Source of the DNA: Candidatus Binatia bacterium
Lineage (GTDB): Bacteria > Desulfobacterota > Binatia > HRBIN30
Direction of reading: 5' to 3'
Length of the DNA: 64,000 bases
Assembly: GCA_026004215.1 (NCBI GenBank)
Contig: BPIR01000003.1
Location: 314,879 to 378,878 of the forward strand
Shown here: positions 49,651 through 58,947 of the stretch, in pieces
Layout of the letters: every line of letters begins with the position of its first letter
How positions within the stretch are numbered: position 1 is the stretch's first letter
The notes under the pieces: generated by a model
Databases searched by the model: none
Seen by the model: the letters and a program-made list of their open reading frames with translations, nothing else
What the model was told of the DNA's origin: nothing
Translations under genes and position numbers: made by a program

Positions 49651-50096
49651 GCGAACAGTGGTTGCTCCCCGATATCGAGGATGCGGATAGCGCCCCGTTC
49701 TGGGAGGCCGCGGCGCGGGGCGAACTCGTTGCGCAGGTTTGTGCGAGCTGCGGCCGGCGCCGCATGCCGCCGCGTCCGATGTGCCCGCAGTGCCGCTCTC
49801 TCGAACATCGGTGGGAGACGTTGTCGGGACGGGGGACGATTTGGTCGTTCGTGACGGCACACCCGCCGCTGTTGCCTGCATACGAAGCAGTCGCACCCTA
49901 CAACGTGATCGTAGTTGCTACGCGAGAGGATCCGGCCGTCCGCTTCGTCGGAAATTTGGTGGAGTCACCCGAGGCGCCGTTTTACCGAACCAATTTGGCA
50001 CTCCTGCAGATTGGGGCCCCGGTGCGCGTGGTGTTCCAAGAAGTTTGCGGAGTCTATTTGCCGCGGTGGATGTTGGAGACGAGCGAGCGTTCGTAG
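49647..50096 (+). CDS. DUF35 zinc-ribbon/OB-fold protein, partner of thiolase-like enzyme
   Basis: The ATG overlaps the thiolase stop, which fixes the start. The 149 residues have a zinc ribbon C-x-x-C...C-x-x-C (CASCGRRRMPPRPMCPQC, about residues 32-49) followed by an OB fold (GRGTIWSFVTAHPPLLPAY, then VRFVGNLVE). In known systems this protein binds the thiolase-like or hydratase subunit and helps handle the acyl-CoA substrate. Co-translation supports the pairing here. Confidence 0.92.
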   Translation: MSEQWLLPDIEDADSAPFWEAAARGELVAQVCASCGRRRMPPRPMCPQCRSLEHRWETLSGRGTIWSFVTAHPPLLPAYEAVAPYNVIVVATREDPAVRFVGNLVESPEAPFYRTNLALLQIGAPVRVVFQEVCGVYLPRWMLETSERS

Positions 50097-50152
50097 CCTC
50101 TTGCCAAGCAGGCTCTACACGGGGTATGCGCCGCCTGAAGGAACAACAGGCG

Positions 50153-51355
50153 ATGTCGGCCCCGTTGGTATACGATCCGTACAGCTACGAAATTCACGAG
50201 GATCCATATCCGACCTACGCTCGCCTGCGTGCCGAGGCGCCGGTGTACTACAATGCGAAGCGGGGTTTTTATGCGCTCTCGCGGTACAACGACGTGCGCG
50301 AGGCCATGCAAGACTGGGAAACGTTTTCCTCGCAGGGCGGCGTGGCTTTGGAAGGTAGTGGCAAGGCACCACCGATGATCATCGCGATGGACCCACCCCG
50401 CCAAACTCGGCTTCGGCGCATTATCAGTGCCGCGTTCACCCCGCGCCGCGTTGCGGAAATGGAGCCCCGCGTACGTGCGCTCGCGCAGGAACTCCTTCAA
50501 CCGCTTTTGCGCCAAAGAGAATTCGACTTCGTGGACGACTTCTCAGGCAAGCTGCCGATGGCGGTGATCGCCAACATGCTGGGAGTGCCGGAAGCAGACC
50601 GGGAAACGCTTCGCACGTGGTCCGATACTTTGCTGCACCGAGAGCCGGGAGACCCTCGGGTCACCCCTGCCGGGGTGGAGGCTGCGGGCAACATCGTGAA
50701 ATACTTTGCGGAGGAGATCGAGCATCGGCGCCGGCATCCGGGGACGGACTTGCTCAGTGCGCTCCTCGAAGCCGAAGTCGAAGGCGAGCGGCTGTCGCGG
50801 GAAGAGGTTTTGGGCTTCTGCTTCCTCCTCATCATTGCGGGAAACGAGACCACCACGAAGATGCTCGCGAACGCGGTGGATCTCTTGTATCGGCATCCAC
50901 AGCAGCGGGCGCGCTTGATCCGCGAACCGGAGCGCATGGCCGACGCAGTGGAGGAGGTGCTGCGCTTCGATCCCTCCACGCAAGCGTTGGCCCGGGTGGT
51001 CCGGCGCGATGTCACATTGCACGGCACGGTTGTGCCGGCCGGGGCGAGAGTTTTGTTGCTGATCGGGTCGGCAAACCGCGATGAAACCGTAATCGAACGG
51101 GCCGACGAGTTCGATGTGTTTCGTACCCCGGTGGCGCACTTGGCGTTTGGGATCGGTACGCACTTTTGTTTGGGGGCTTCGCTCGCACGGCTGGAAGGGC
51201 GAGTGGCGTTGGAAGAAGTCTTGCGTTCCATGCCCGAGTACGAGCTGGATCTCGCACGACGCGAGCGGGTGCACTCGACGAACGTTCGCGGGTATGCGCA
51301 CCTCCCCATGAGTCCCGGGCCAAAGAGGAGGGAGACGGTTCATGCGGCTTCGTGA
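50153..51355 (+). CDS. Cytochrome P450
   Basis: This soluble bacterial P450 has 400 residues from MSAPLVYDPYSYEIHEDPYP; an alternative ATG lies at 50126. The oxygen-activating helix has AGNETT at 229-234, the E-x-x-R motif is EEVLR, and the heme loop AFGIGTHFCLGASLARLE carries Cys339. It needs a ferredoxin and a reductase; none is adjacent except the desulforedoxin-like proteins 5-9 kb upstream. It overlaps the SDR gene by 14 bp. Hydroxylation of a hydrophobic substrate is likely. Confidence 0.94.
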   Translation: MSAPLVYDPYSYEIHEDPYPTYARLRAEAPVYYNAKRGFYALSRYNDVREAMQDWETFSSQGGVALEGSGKAPPMIIAMDPPRQTRLRRIISAAFTPRRVAEMEPRVRALAQELLQPLLRQREFDFVDDFSGKLPMAVIANMLGVPEADRETLRTWSDTLLHREPGDPRVTPAGVEAAGNIVKYFAEEIEHRRRHPGTDLLSALLEAEVEGERLSREEVLGFCFLLIIAGNETTTKMLANAVDLLYRHPQQRARLIREPERMADAVEEVLRFDPSTQALARVVRRDVTLHGTVVPAGARVLLLIGSANRDETVIERADEFDVFRTPVAHLAFGIGTHFCLGASLARLEGRVALEEVLRSMPEYELDLARRERVHSTNVRGYAHLPMSPGPKRRETVHAAS

Positions 51356-52127
51356 CAAGGTGGCGATTATCACGGGAGCAGGGCAGGGAATTGGTCGCGC
51401 GTATGCGCGCCGCTTTGCCGAAGAAGGTGCCAAGGTGGTCATCGCGGAAATCAACCCCGAGTGGGGCCGACGCACAGAAGAGGAAATCCGAGCCACTGGA
51501 GCCGAGGCTTGGTTCGTGCAAACCGACGTGGCCAGCGAGGAAAGCACGAAGGCCGTGGCCGCAAAAACGCACGAGCGCTACGGCGCGATCGACATTCTTG
51601 TGAACAATGCCGCCATATTTTACGGGCTGAATCGCGAGGATCCTTCGCTCGCGTACTTTAACCGCATCCTTTCGGTCAATTTGACCGGAGTGTGGCTGAT
51701 GACGCGGGCGGTAGAGCCATACATGAAGCGGCAGCGACGCGGGAAGATCATCAACCAGTCTTCGACCGCCGCCTACATGGGCAACGTCGGGCTCGTGGAT
51801 ACGACGGACCCGGACAAACCGTCGCCCCCGTTTCACTACAGTGTTTCCAAGATGGGCGTGAACGGGCTGACGAAATATTTCGCCGGCTCTCTCGGCCCCT
51901 GGGGTATCAACGTGAATGCGATCGCCCCGGGGGTGACGCTGACGGAGGCGACAAAGTCGGTCGTGCCCGCGGAAATGATCGACATGCTGGTGATGTACAC
52001 GGCGCTGAAGAAGCCGCTAAATCCCGAGGACCTGACCGGCACGGCAGTTTTTTTGGCCTCCTCGGACAGCGACATGATGACGGGCCAGGTGCTGGTCGTG
52101 GACGGCGGCATGATCATGTTGGGCTAG
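51342..52127 (+). CDS. Short-chain dehydrogenase/reductase
   Basis: The 261-residue Rossmann enzyme has TGAGQGIGRAYARRF for cofactor binding, LVNNAAIFYG, the catalytic Ser in INQSSTAAYM, and Y-S-V-S-K (HYSVSKMGVNGLTKYF) for the Tyr/Lys pair. IAEINPEW after the second strand has an acidic residue, favouring NAD(H) over NADP(H). Overlap with the P450 gene suggests that it oxidises the alcohol formed by the P450, an inference. Confidence 0.93.
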   Translation: MRLRDKVAIITGAGQGIGRAYARRFAEEGAKVVIAEINPEWGRRTEEEIRATGAEAWFVQTDVASEESTKAVAAKTHERYGAIDILVNNAAIFYGLNREDPSLAYFNRILSVNLTGVWLMTRAVEPYMKRQRRGKIINQSSTAAYMGNVGLVDTTDPDKPSPPFHYSVSKMGVNGLTKYFAGSLGPWGINVNAIAPGVTLTEATKSVVPAEMIDMLVMYTALKKPLNPEDLTGTAVFLASSDSDMMTGQVLVVDGGMIMLG

Positions 52128-52142
52128 CCAAGGTGGCAGGTC

Positions 52143-52598
52143 GTGCGCGAGCGTTTCCAGCGAATTTTGGTGACCACGGATTTTTCTGAGGCTGGCGACC
52201 GGGCCATCCCCCATGCCTTTCGGATCGCCGCGGACCACGACGCGGAGTTGATTCTTTGCCACGTCATCGAACCCGTGATCGTGCCTAACCCGCTGTATGC
52301 CCAATATTACCCGGGCGAGCTTCTCAGCCCAGACGTCCTGGCCCGAGCGCAAGAAGATGCGCGTGCCGCTTTGGAAGAGCGAGTGCCACGTGACGAGCCC
52401 GAGGCCAAAGTGCGCTACCGGTGCGCCGTGGGTCAAGGAACCCCAGTGGACGAAATCATCCGCATTGCCCAAGAGGAGAAGGTGGACCTCATTGTGATTG
52501 CCACACACGGCCACAAAGGGCTGAAACACCTGTTGCTGGGCAGCGTGGCGGAGCGAGTGATTCGGCATGCGCCCTGCGCTGTTTTGGTCGTGCGCTAG
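52143..52598 (+). CDS. Universal stress protein (UspA family)
   Basis: The 151 residues start with GTG (MRERFQRILVTTDFSEAGDR). VDLIVIATHGHKGLKHLLLG with SVAERVIRHAPCAVLVVR is the ATP-binding G-2x-G-9x-G(S/T) region of the ATP-binding Usp subgroup. It lies 15 bp after the SDR gene and closes the plus-strand block. Confidence 0.9.
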   Translation: MRERFQRILVTTDFSEAGDRAIPHAFRIAADHDAELILCHVIEPVIVPNPLYAQYYPGELLSPDVLARAQEDARAALEERVPRDEPEAKVRYRCAVGQGTPVDEIIRIAQEEKVDLIVIATHGHKGLKHLLLGSVAERVIRHAPCAVLVVR

Positions 52599-52682
52599 CA
52601 CGGCCGGCAGGAAGAACGCTTCACCCCGATCGGGGGTGCCCGCCGTCAGCCGAGCCAAACTTTCTGTTGGGGCGCAAGTTGC

Positions 52683-53492
52683 TTAGCGCTGGCAGCAGGG
52701 GCAAAAGAAGCTCGACCGGCCGACATGTACCGACCTGCGAATTGGGTTTTGGCACCGGGGGCAGGGCTCGCCTGCACGATCGTAAACGCGAAAGCGGAGT
52801 TGGAAATATCCCGGCCGGCCGTTGCTGTCGCGGAAATCCGCAATCGAGCTGCCGCCAGCGACAATTGCTTCTTCGAGCACCTGGCGTAAAGAGGTGTGCA
52901 AGCGCGAGATTTCAGGTCGAGTCAGTCGCCGGGCCCGCCGTCCCGGCCGAATACCCGCGATGTACAGTGCTTCGTTGGCGTAAATATTTCCGATGCCGGC
53001 GACTACCTGCTGGTCGAGAAGAAGCGTTTTGATCGCACGCGAACTGCGGCGGGCCACCGCGTAGAGATACTCGGGCGTAAAGTCCGCACCCAAGGCATCT
53101 GGGCCGGGTGACACGATCTCTGCCGCTTTCTCTCTCGGGCCAAGCCACAGCAATCCAAAGCGCCGCGGGTCGTTGAACACGCATTGCCGGCCATCGGCGA
53201 AGAGAAAACGCACGTGATCGTGTTCTTGGAGGTCGCGGAAACTCCTAGCGATGCGCAACGTACCGCTCATGCCAAAATGGAGGAGTAAAACGTGTGGGCC
53301 GGACAAAGACAAAATCAAGTACTTTCCGTGGCGCAACGTGCCTACAATGCGTTGCCCCACCGCTTGCCGTAGGGCTTCGGTGTCTACTGGTTTGCGCAGC
53401 CGCGGCTCGCGGACGTACACCCCGGCGATTTCCGCGCCGATGCACGGAGCCAAGCTGCGGCGGATGGTTTCAACCTCGGGTAGCTCCGGCAT
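52683..53492 (-). CDS. mutM: Formamidopyrimidine-DNA glycosylase
   Basis: This base-excision repair enzyme removes oxidised purines such as 8-oxoguanine. The N-terminus MPELPEVETIRRSL supplies the catalytic Pro2 and Glu3. IGNIYANEALYIAGIRPGR is the helix-two-turn-helix. The C-terminal zinc finger is C-x-x-C ... C-x-x-C (CPRC and CPCC). Length is 269 residues. Its start overlaps the end of rsmA by 23 bp, suggesting coupling. Confidence 0.96.
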   Translation of the reverse strand: MPELPEVETIRRSLAPCIGAEIAGVYVREPRLRKPVDTEALRQAVGQRIVGTLRHGKYLILSLSGPHVLLLHFGMSGTLRIARSFRDLQEHDHVRFLFADGRQCVFNDPRRFGLLWLGPREKAAEIVSPGPDALGADFTPEYLYAVARRSSRAIKTLLLDQQVVAGIGNIYANEALYIAGIRPGRRARRLTRPEISRLHTSLRQVLEEAIVAGGSSIADFRDSNGRPGYFQLRFRVYDRAGEPCPRCQNPIRRSVHVGRSSFFCPCCQR

Positions 53493-54402
53493 GGGCGGAG
53501 AGAACGGCGCTGAGTCGCAAGAAATCGTCCACCGAAAGATTCTCGGGACGGATCGTCGGATCCAGAGCGAGTCTGTGCAGTGCCGCCTCGGGGTCCGCAG
53601 TCAGTTGTAGCAGGCTGTTGCGGATCTGCTTGCGCCGCTGAGCAAATACCGTGCGGACGACGCGCTGGAACCACCCCCAATCGTTCACGCGAGCCCGCAA
53701 CGAGGGATCGGGTTCGAGCACGACAACTTGAGAGCGCACCTTGGGCGGGGGCACGAACGCCCCGGGGGCGACGCTGAAGCCTTTACGCACTCGTGCAACC
53801 GCTTGGGTCAGCACGGAGAGTGCCCCATACGCGCGCGTTCCGGGGCGAGCACGCAAGCGTTCTCCGACCTCGTGCTGAACCATGACCACGATACTGTCCA
53901 CCAGCTCGGGCAGCCCGAGCCACGTTTCGATCAGAGGCGTTGCGATGTTGTAGGGTAAATTGCCTACGACGCGCACCGGCCCGTTGGCGGCGAGAAAATC
54001 CGGCCAGTCGAGCGCCAACGCGTCGGCACGTTGAACGGTCACGTGGGCATGACTGCCCAGCAGATCCTCGAGGCGGCGGGCCAGAAGAGGGTCGACTTCG
54101 ACCAGCCACAAGCGGCGGGCGCCGAGAAGAAATTGCGTGAGCACGCCCAAGCCGGGGCCGATTTCCACTACGTGGTGGCCTTCCACTCCGGCAAGTTTTG
54201 CCATTCGTTCTGCGATGCAAGGCTGCGCGAGAAAGTGTTGTCCCAGGTCTTTGCGGGGGCCTCGTCCGATCTCCTTTAGCGCCTCGCGGATGTTGCGAGC
54301 GCCCAATACCGCACGCGGAGGAAACCCATGGGGCTCTGGCAAAGCGCTGGCCCGCGCCGTGTGCTCCGGCTCGTGTTCACAGTGGTAGATCGGCAAAGGC
54401 AT
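53470..54402 (-). CDS. rsmA: 16S rRNA dimethyladenosine transferase
   Basis: It dimethylates two adjacent adenosines near the 3' end of 16S rRNA. KDLGQHFLAQPCIAERMAKL leads to the SAM motif VVEIGPGLGVLTQFLLG, with the catalytic motif NLPYNIATPLIE. MPLPIYHC at 54402 is the first sensible start and overlaps tsaD by 26 bp. A TTG start at LGARNIREALKEIGRG is also possible and would give a more typical length. Confidence 0.93.
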   Translation of the reverse strand: MPLPIYHCEHEPEHTARASALPEPHGFPPRAVLGARNIREALKEIGRGPRKDLGQHFLAQPCIAERMAKLAGVEGHHVVEIGPGLGVLTQFLLGARRLWLVEVDPLLARRLEDLLGSHAHVTVQRADALALDWPDFLAANGPVRVVGNLPYNIATPLIETWLGLPELVDSIVVMVQHEVGERLRARPGTRAYGALSVLTQAVARVRKGFSVAPGAFVPPPKVRSQVVVLEPDPSLRARVNDWGWFQRVVRTVFAQRRKQIRNSLLQLTADPEAALHRLALDPTIRPENLSVDDFLRLSAVLSAHAGATRG

Positions 54403-55381
54403 TGAGATCGAAACTGTGCTGTTCGCCGCGGCACAAGCGCTGCCAGCCGGCGTATCCAATCATGGCCGCATTGTCCGTGCAGTAACGCATCGGCGGGATG
54501 ACGACTTGTACGTTGCGCTCCTCGGCGAATGCAGCAGCTCGCGCCCGCAGCCGCGAGTTCGCCGAGACGCCGCCGGCGATGGCCAGTCGGCGGCAGGCCA
54601 CGGCATCCAGTGCGGCAAAACTCGTCTCCAGAAGCATGTCCACGACCGCCTCCTGGAAGCTGGCGGCCAAGTCTGCGCGGGCCTGGTCGCTGTCCAAGGG
54701 GTGTTCCTGCACCCAAAGAGCCACGGCGGTTTTGATCCCGCTAAAACTGAAGTCGAAACGCGTACCGTTGCCGCGGGTTTTGAGGCGGGCCCGTGGAAAC
54801 GCGATCGCCGTCGGGTCTCCCCGGCGTGCGAGGTCGTCAATCACCTTGCCGCCCGGAAAACCCAGCCCCATCACTTTGGCGACCTTATCGAACGCCTCAC
54901 CGGCGGCATCGTCGCGCGTGCTGCCGAGGTGAACGTAGCGGCCGAAATCTTCTGCCAGATAAAGGCTGGTGTGTCCCCCACTGACCAAAAGGCCCACGTA
55001 CGGGAACTCCAGATCCGCCTCGATCAACGGGGAAAGTAAGTGACCTTCCAGGTGATTCACTCCGAGAAACGGCAAGTTTCGGGCAAAAGCAACCGCCTTG
55101 GCGGTGTTGAGCCCGACGAGCAACGAGCCCACCAGCCCAGGTCCGTAGGTGGCCACGACGGCATCGATTTCCTCCAAGGTGGTGTCGGCTTGGGCCAAGG
55201 CCTTGTCCAACAGCGGCAAGATCGCGCGCATGTGCGAGCGCGAGGCAAGCTCGGGCACGACCCCGCCATACGGGCGATGGACCTCGTCTTGCGACAGGAC
55301 GATATTGGCGCGCACTACGCCGTCGTCGAGCACGGCCGTGGATGTGTCGTCGCAGGAGCTTTCGATCGCGAGGATTCGCAT
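54377..55381 (-). CDS. tsaD: tRNA threonylcarbamoyladenosine synthase subunit TsaD
   Basis: It catalyses transfer of the threonylcarbamoyl group to A37 of ANN-decoding tRNAs, with TsaB and TsaE. MRILAIESSCDDTSTAVLDD is the canonical start, so the longer upstream frame is not used. Metal ligands are H110 and H114 (GVNHLEGHLL). ATP contacts include LVSGGHTSLYL and LAIAGGVSANSRLR. Length is 334 residues. tsaD, rsmA and mutM lie on one strand with overlaps. Confidence 0.96.
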   Translation of the reverse strand: MRILAIESSCDDTSTAVLDDGVVRANIVLSQDEVHRPYGGVVPELASRSHMRAILPLLDKALAQADTTLEEIDAVVATYGPGLVGSLLVGLNTAKAVAFARNLPFLGVNHLEGHLLSPLIEADLEFPYVGLLVSGGHTSLYLAEDFGRYVHLGSTRDDAAGEAFDKVAKVMGLGFPGGKVIDDLARRGDPTAIAFPRARLKTRGNGTRFDFSFSGIKTAVALWVQEHPLDSDQARADLAASFQEAVVDMLLETSFAALDAVACRRLAIAGGVSANSRLRARAAAFAEERNVQVVIPPMRYCTDNAAMIGYAGWQRLCRGEQHSFDLNAFADLPL

Positions 55382-55400
55382 TGGTTCACCTGTGCCAAAC

Positions 55401-56198
55401 TTACTGAGGGGCAGACAGCCTTGCCAGGCCTTGAAGAGCTTGCGGGTTCGATGGGTCGAGGGAACTAGCCTCGCGGTATGCCTGACGAGCGTCGCCGAAG
55501 CGTCCGACAGCTTCCCAAACGCTGCCACGGAGAACCCAAAACCGGCTCTGCCACGACACCGGCACCTGATGCGACAACGTATGCGCACGGGCCAAGAAGG
55601 CTTCCGCCTGATCGAGCCGCCCCTCTCGCAGCGCCGTAGCTGCCAGAAAGTAGTAGGCATAGGGGTTGTTTCCATCGAGACTCAGGGCTCGCTCGAACCA
55701 ATCGCGAGCGCTGGCGAGCTGCCCGCGATCGAGGAGCTTACGCCCTTGCTCCACACAGCGAAGCGCTGCCGCTACGTGAGGGGGTGTATCCGCGCCAATC
55801 AGTTCCGCAACCGAATCCTGTGTGGCGGTACTCGCTAAGTCCGGAGCTGCTTTCGAGCTGCTCTCGGCCGGCGGGCCGCTCTGGGCGATCGTTGCGGTGG
55901 TCTCCTCGGGCGGGTGCCTCTCTTCGACAGCGGTCATGGTCTTTTCTCCAGCGCTGGCAGGCGATTCCGTTGCTGGCAGAGTCGCAGCGAGCGGTTCTTC
56001 CTCCACGGCCCCGGCCCTGAGCTGCTCAGGCTCGGTGGAGGTCTCTTCCTCCGGCTCCAGGCGGTGGCGTTGCTCCAGCACTTCCCGCCGCCGGGAAGTG
56101 ATCGGATAGTCCGGCTGCGAAGAAAGCAGCACGCAGCCGGAGGTGGCAAAAACGTACAGCAGGGCCAGAGCCGAAATGCGTACCGTGTCCGGTTTCAT
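55401..56198 (-). CDS. TPR-repeat lipoprotein
   Basis: Start MKPDTVRISALALLYVFATS is followed by GC, a lipobox, so residues upstream of 56198 are not part of it. A long acidic, low-complexity linker (about 30-130, rich in E, P, T, S) leads to two or three TPR units: ALRCVEQGRKLLDRGQLASA, DWFERALSLDGNNPYAYYFL, then FGDARQAYREASSLDPSNPQ. It stands 19 bp upstream of tsaD and could be co-transcribed. It may be an assembly or scaffolding factor at the outer membrane; partner unknown. Confidence 0.8.
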   Translation of the reverse strand: MKPDTVRISALALLYVFATSGCVLLSSQPDYPITSRRREVLEQRHRLEPEEETSTEPEQLRAGAVEEEPLAATLPATESPASAGEKTMTAVEERHPPEETTATIAQSGPPAESSSKAAPDLASTATQDSVAELIGADTPPHVAAALRCVEQGRKLLDRGQLASARDWFERALSLDGNNPYAYYFLAATALREGRLDQAEAFLARAHTLSHQVPVSWQSRFWVLRGSVWEAVGRFGDARQAYREASSLDPSNPQALQGLARLSAPQ

Positions 56199-56372
56199 AC
56201 GATGGCCGTCCTGTAGCGCAGCGGCACAGGACGCACTACGGAGCCCGGTGGTGCCGGAAGCGCCCACGTTTCCGCGGTCTCGGGTACGGCTTGTTCCCGC
56301 GAGCAGTGTGCGCCAGCGGAGGGGCAACGCGGTCGTCCGTGAGGTCTCGTGATGCTCGTGCCCATTCGAAGC

Positions 56373-57857
56373 TCAATACTCCAGCGGCAGGAGTTCCTTG
56401 CCCACCGCACGACTCAGTTCGGCCACGGCCACATTGAAATCATGAACCGCGCGGAAATAGTCCGTGCTCGCTTCCGTGTACGTTCCGAGGCCTTTGAACA
56501 GCTCTTCGGCTTCGCCAATTCCCAAGTCGAAATTGCTGACAGTCGCCACCAGCAGCGCGCGACCAGCCTTGCGGCCATCGGTTGCAGCCGACACCGCCTC
56601 GCGCGTTTGAACCACTTGCGCGTATGCACGGTGCACCTCGAGCTCGAGCCCGGTCATCGCGCTGCGGTGTTGGGCCTGGAGTTTGGCCAGGTCCGCTTCG
56701 GCCTCGGCGACCTTGGCTTGTTTGCGCCACACGTCGAGCTCCCAGCGGATGCCGAGCACGCCGACAGGGCGGGAGTAGTTGAAATCCTCGGCCGCAAATG
56801 GATTGCGTTGGGTCGTGCGATTGGGGGCCAGTGCGTATTGGAAGCCCGTGCTCAGAAACAAAGTCGGAAAAAGTTCCGCTCGCTGCATCTCCACTTTGGC
56901 GGCCTGAGCCGCCAGGCCATGGCTGATTTGGGCCGCCTCGGGACGCGATCGGCGCGCTTCTTCGACGTAGGAACCCACAGGTTCGAGCTCGAGGGCGACA
57001 GGCTCGAGCCTGCGCTCGGCGAGTTCGACCTCGGAGCTCACGTCTCCACCGATGGCACGCGCGAGGGCTTTGCGCGCCAAGGTGGCCGAGGCGTCGACCT
57101 CGGCGTACCCGCGGGCGAGCTTGGCTCTTCCGGCCTGGAGTTTGAGCAAGTCAATTTCGGTGACCGCCGTAGATCCCTTGGCCAAACGTTCTTGCACCTT
57201 GCGGATTGCTTTGTCCATGTTGTCCCGCATATCCGCCAGCACGCGCGCGAGTTGGTCGGCCAGGAGCACGCCGTAGTACAGGCGTTTCACGTTGAGCACG
57301 ATTTCCGCGCGCTTGACTTCGCCAGCGGCATGTTGGGCGGCCAGACCTTGCTGGGCGGCATCCAAGGCGGCGCGCAGTTTGCCGAAGGTCCACAGCGGGA
57401 AGTGGAACATGACTTCGAGCTGGGTGAACGGCCCGAGGTTGCGAAACACCGCGTTGCGGTTTTGCTTGGGTGGATCGAGGATATCTCCTTTGGCTTCGGG
57501 AACGAAGCCGAGTATTTGCCGGTACTCGGCCTCCCCGAGCCGGCCGAGTTCGGCTTGTGCGAGGCGCGCCTGAGCCGCGGCAATTTCTGCGGAGGCGGCT
57601 TGCAAGTCCGGGTCGCTTGCGAGGGCGGAGCGGATGCAGTCGCTGAGGCTCAAAGGCGTGCGCCGGGGCGTGGGCTCGGGGTTGGGTTGCTCGGCTGCAA
57701 CGCGGGGCGACCAACCGAGCAATCCGGTGGAGAAAACGGCGCACAGGAGAAGCGACACGGTGTGCCTGCACGGTATGGTGCGCGGCTCGGTACGCCCGCA
57801 AAACGACCCAAAGGTCCGCGTGGTGTTTTTCTCTCGTGGTCGATTGCCTGTGAGCAT
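56373..57857 (-). CDS. TolC-family outer-membrane efflux protein
   Basis: Start MLTGNRPREKNTTRT at 57857 follows GGGAGAAAAGGG. A signal sequence (HTVSLLLCAVFSTGLLGW) precedes a mature protein with the two pseudo-repeats of TolC-like factors: SLSDCIRSALASDPDLQAAS near the N-terminus, and ELEVHRAYAQVVQTREAVSA late in the protein. Long coiled-coil helices (EIDLLKLQAGRAKLARGYAE) lie between. About 494 residues. It is divergent, with a 55-bp gap, from an ABC-2 export operon, suggesting that they work together to move a substrate across both membranes. Confidence 0.88.
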   Translation of the reverse strand: MLTGNRPREKNTTRTFGSFCGRTEPRTIPCRHTVSLLLCAVFSTGLLGWSPRVAAEQPNPEPTPRRTPLSLSDCIRSALASDPDLQAASAEIAAAQARLAQAELGRLGEAEYRQILGFVPEAKGDILDPPKQNRNAVFRNLGPFTQLEVMFHFPLWTFGKLRAALDAAQQGLAAQHAAGEVKRAEIVLNVKRLYYGVLLADQLARVLADMRDNMDKAIRKVQERLAKGSTAVTEIDLLKLQAGRAKLARGYAEVDASATLARKALARAIGGDVSSEVELAERRLEPVALELEPVGSYVEEARRSRPEAAQISHGLAAQAAKVEMQRAELFPTLFLSTGFQYALAPNRTTQRNPFAAEDFNYSRPVGVLGIRWELDVWRKQAKVAEAEADLAKLQAQHRSAMTGLELEVHRAYAQVVQTREAVSAATDGRKAGRALLVATVSNFDLGIGEAEELFKGLGTYTEASTDYFRAVHDFNVAVAELSRAVGKELLPLEY

Positions 57858-57912
57858 AGCCCTTTTCTCCCGGTCAGGATTCTGCTTGAACCATGCGCAC
57901 TTCGTGGAAACA

Positions 57913-58947
57913 ATGGGAAGCGTTCGCTCTTTGGCCCCGCTGGCTCCGTCGCTGGACTCTGCAGTGTCCAAAAGTGATCGCGAAGGAGTGGCGGCGGAGT
58001 TGCGCGCCAACGTGCGGGAACTCGCCTTGCGTGTGGAGGGGCTGCGAAAAACCTACGGCGCCCTGGTGGCAGTGCAGGATCTGAGTTTCGAGATCGCCCA
58101 GGGGGAGGTGTTTGGCTTACTGGGTCCGAACGGCGCCGGAAAAACCACCACCATCTCCATGATTGCCACGCAACTACGCCCTACGTCCGGAGATGCCTTG
58201 GTGTTCGGTCACTCGGTGTGCCGCGATACTTGGCGGGTGCGCGAATTGATTGGGCTGGTACCGCAAGAGGTGTCTCTGTACCCGCAACTCACGGCGCGGG
58301 AAAACGTCAAATTCTTTGGGCGCATGTATGGCGTGCCGGAGAAAACTCTGGCGCACAGGGTGCAGGAACTATTGGAGTTCGTCGGGCTGGAAAACCGCCA
58401 GAGCGAGCCGGTGCAAGAATTTTCGGGCGGGATGAAACGGCGGCTCAATCTGGCGGTTAGCTTGGTTCACGACCCTCGGCTGGTTTTATTGGATGAACCG
58501 ACGGTGGGGGTGGACCCGCACTCGCGCGAGAAAATTTTTTCCATCGTGCGAGCTTTGCGCGAGCAAGGCAAAGCGATTCTGTATACGACCCACTACATGG
58601 AAGAAGCCGAGCGGTTGTGCGATCGCATCGGCATCATGGACGAGGGCCGGATCATCGCGATGGGCCCGCTGGTGGAACTACTGAACAACGCAGGATGCTC
58701 GGAAGTCATCGATATTCGAGGCTTGCCCGAGGGCTTCGACTGCGAGGCGCTACGGAGGATCCCAGGTGCGTGCCGGTTGGAGCAATCGCAAGTCGGGTTG
58801 CGCTTGTTCGTGAGTCGAGCAGTGCATGCACTGGGCCCATTGCACCGGTGCTTGGAGCCGTATGCCGATCGGGTCACGATCGAGATTGCCCCTCTGAGCT
58901 TGGAGAATTTGTTCTTGCAACTCACGGGCAAGGAGTTGCGGGATTGA
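57913..58947 (+). CDS. ABC-2 type transporter ATP-binding protein
   Basis: The ATG at 57913 (MGSVRSLAPL) is used; GTG at 57904 is an alternative. Of 344 residues, Walker A is GPNGAGKTT at 71-79, the Q-loop LVPQEVSLYPQ, the signature FSGGMKRRLNLAVSL, Walker B LVLLDEPTVGVDPHS, and the switch YTTHYMEEAERL. It resembles drug, polyketide or lipid exporters of the CcmA/DrrA group. TGATG overlap joins it to the next gene. Confidence 0.94.
   Translation: MGSVRSLAPLAPSLDSAVSKSDREGVAAELRANVRELALRVEGLRKTYGALVAVQDLSFEIAQGEVFGLLGPNGAGKTTTISMIATQLRPTSGDALVFGHSVCRDTWRVRELIGLVPQEVSLYPQLTARENVKFFGRMYGVPEKTLAHRVQELLEFVGLENRQSEPVQEFSGGMKRRLNLAVSLVHDPRLVLLDEPTVGVDPHSREKIFSIVRALREQGKAILYTTHYMEEAERLCDRIGIMDEGRIIAMGPLVELLNNAGCSEVIDIRGLPEGFDCEALRRIPGACRLEQSQVGLRLFVSRAVHALGPLHRCLEPYADRVTIEIAPLSLENLFLQLTGKELRD

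Noticed and set aside
53470..53492. Overlap of mutM and rsmA as a possible gene fusion or frameshift
   Set aside because: Both proteins are complete with normal ends; it is an ordinary overlap of neighbouring genes.
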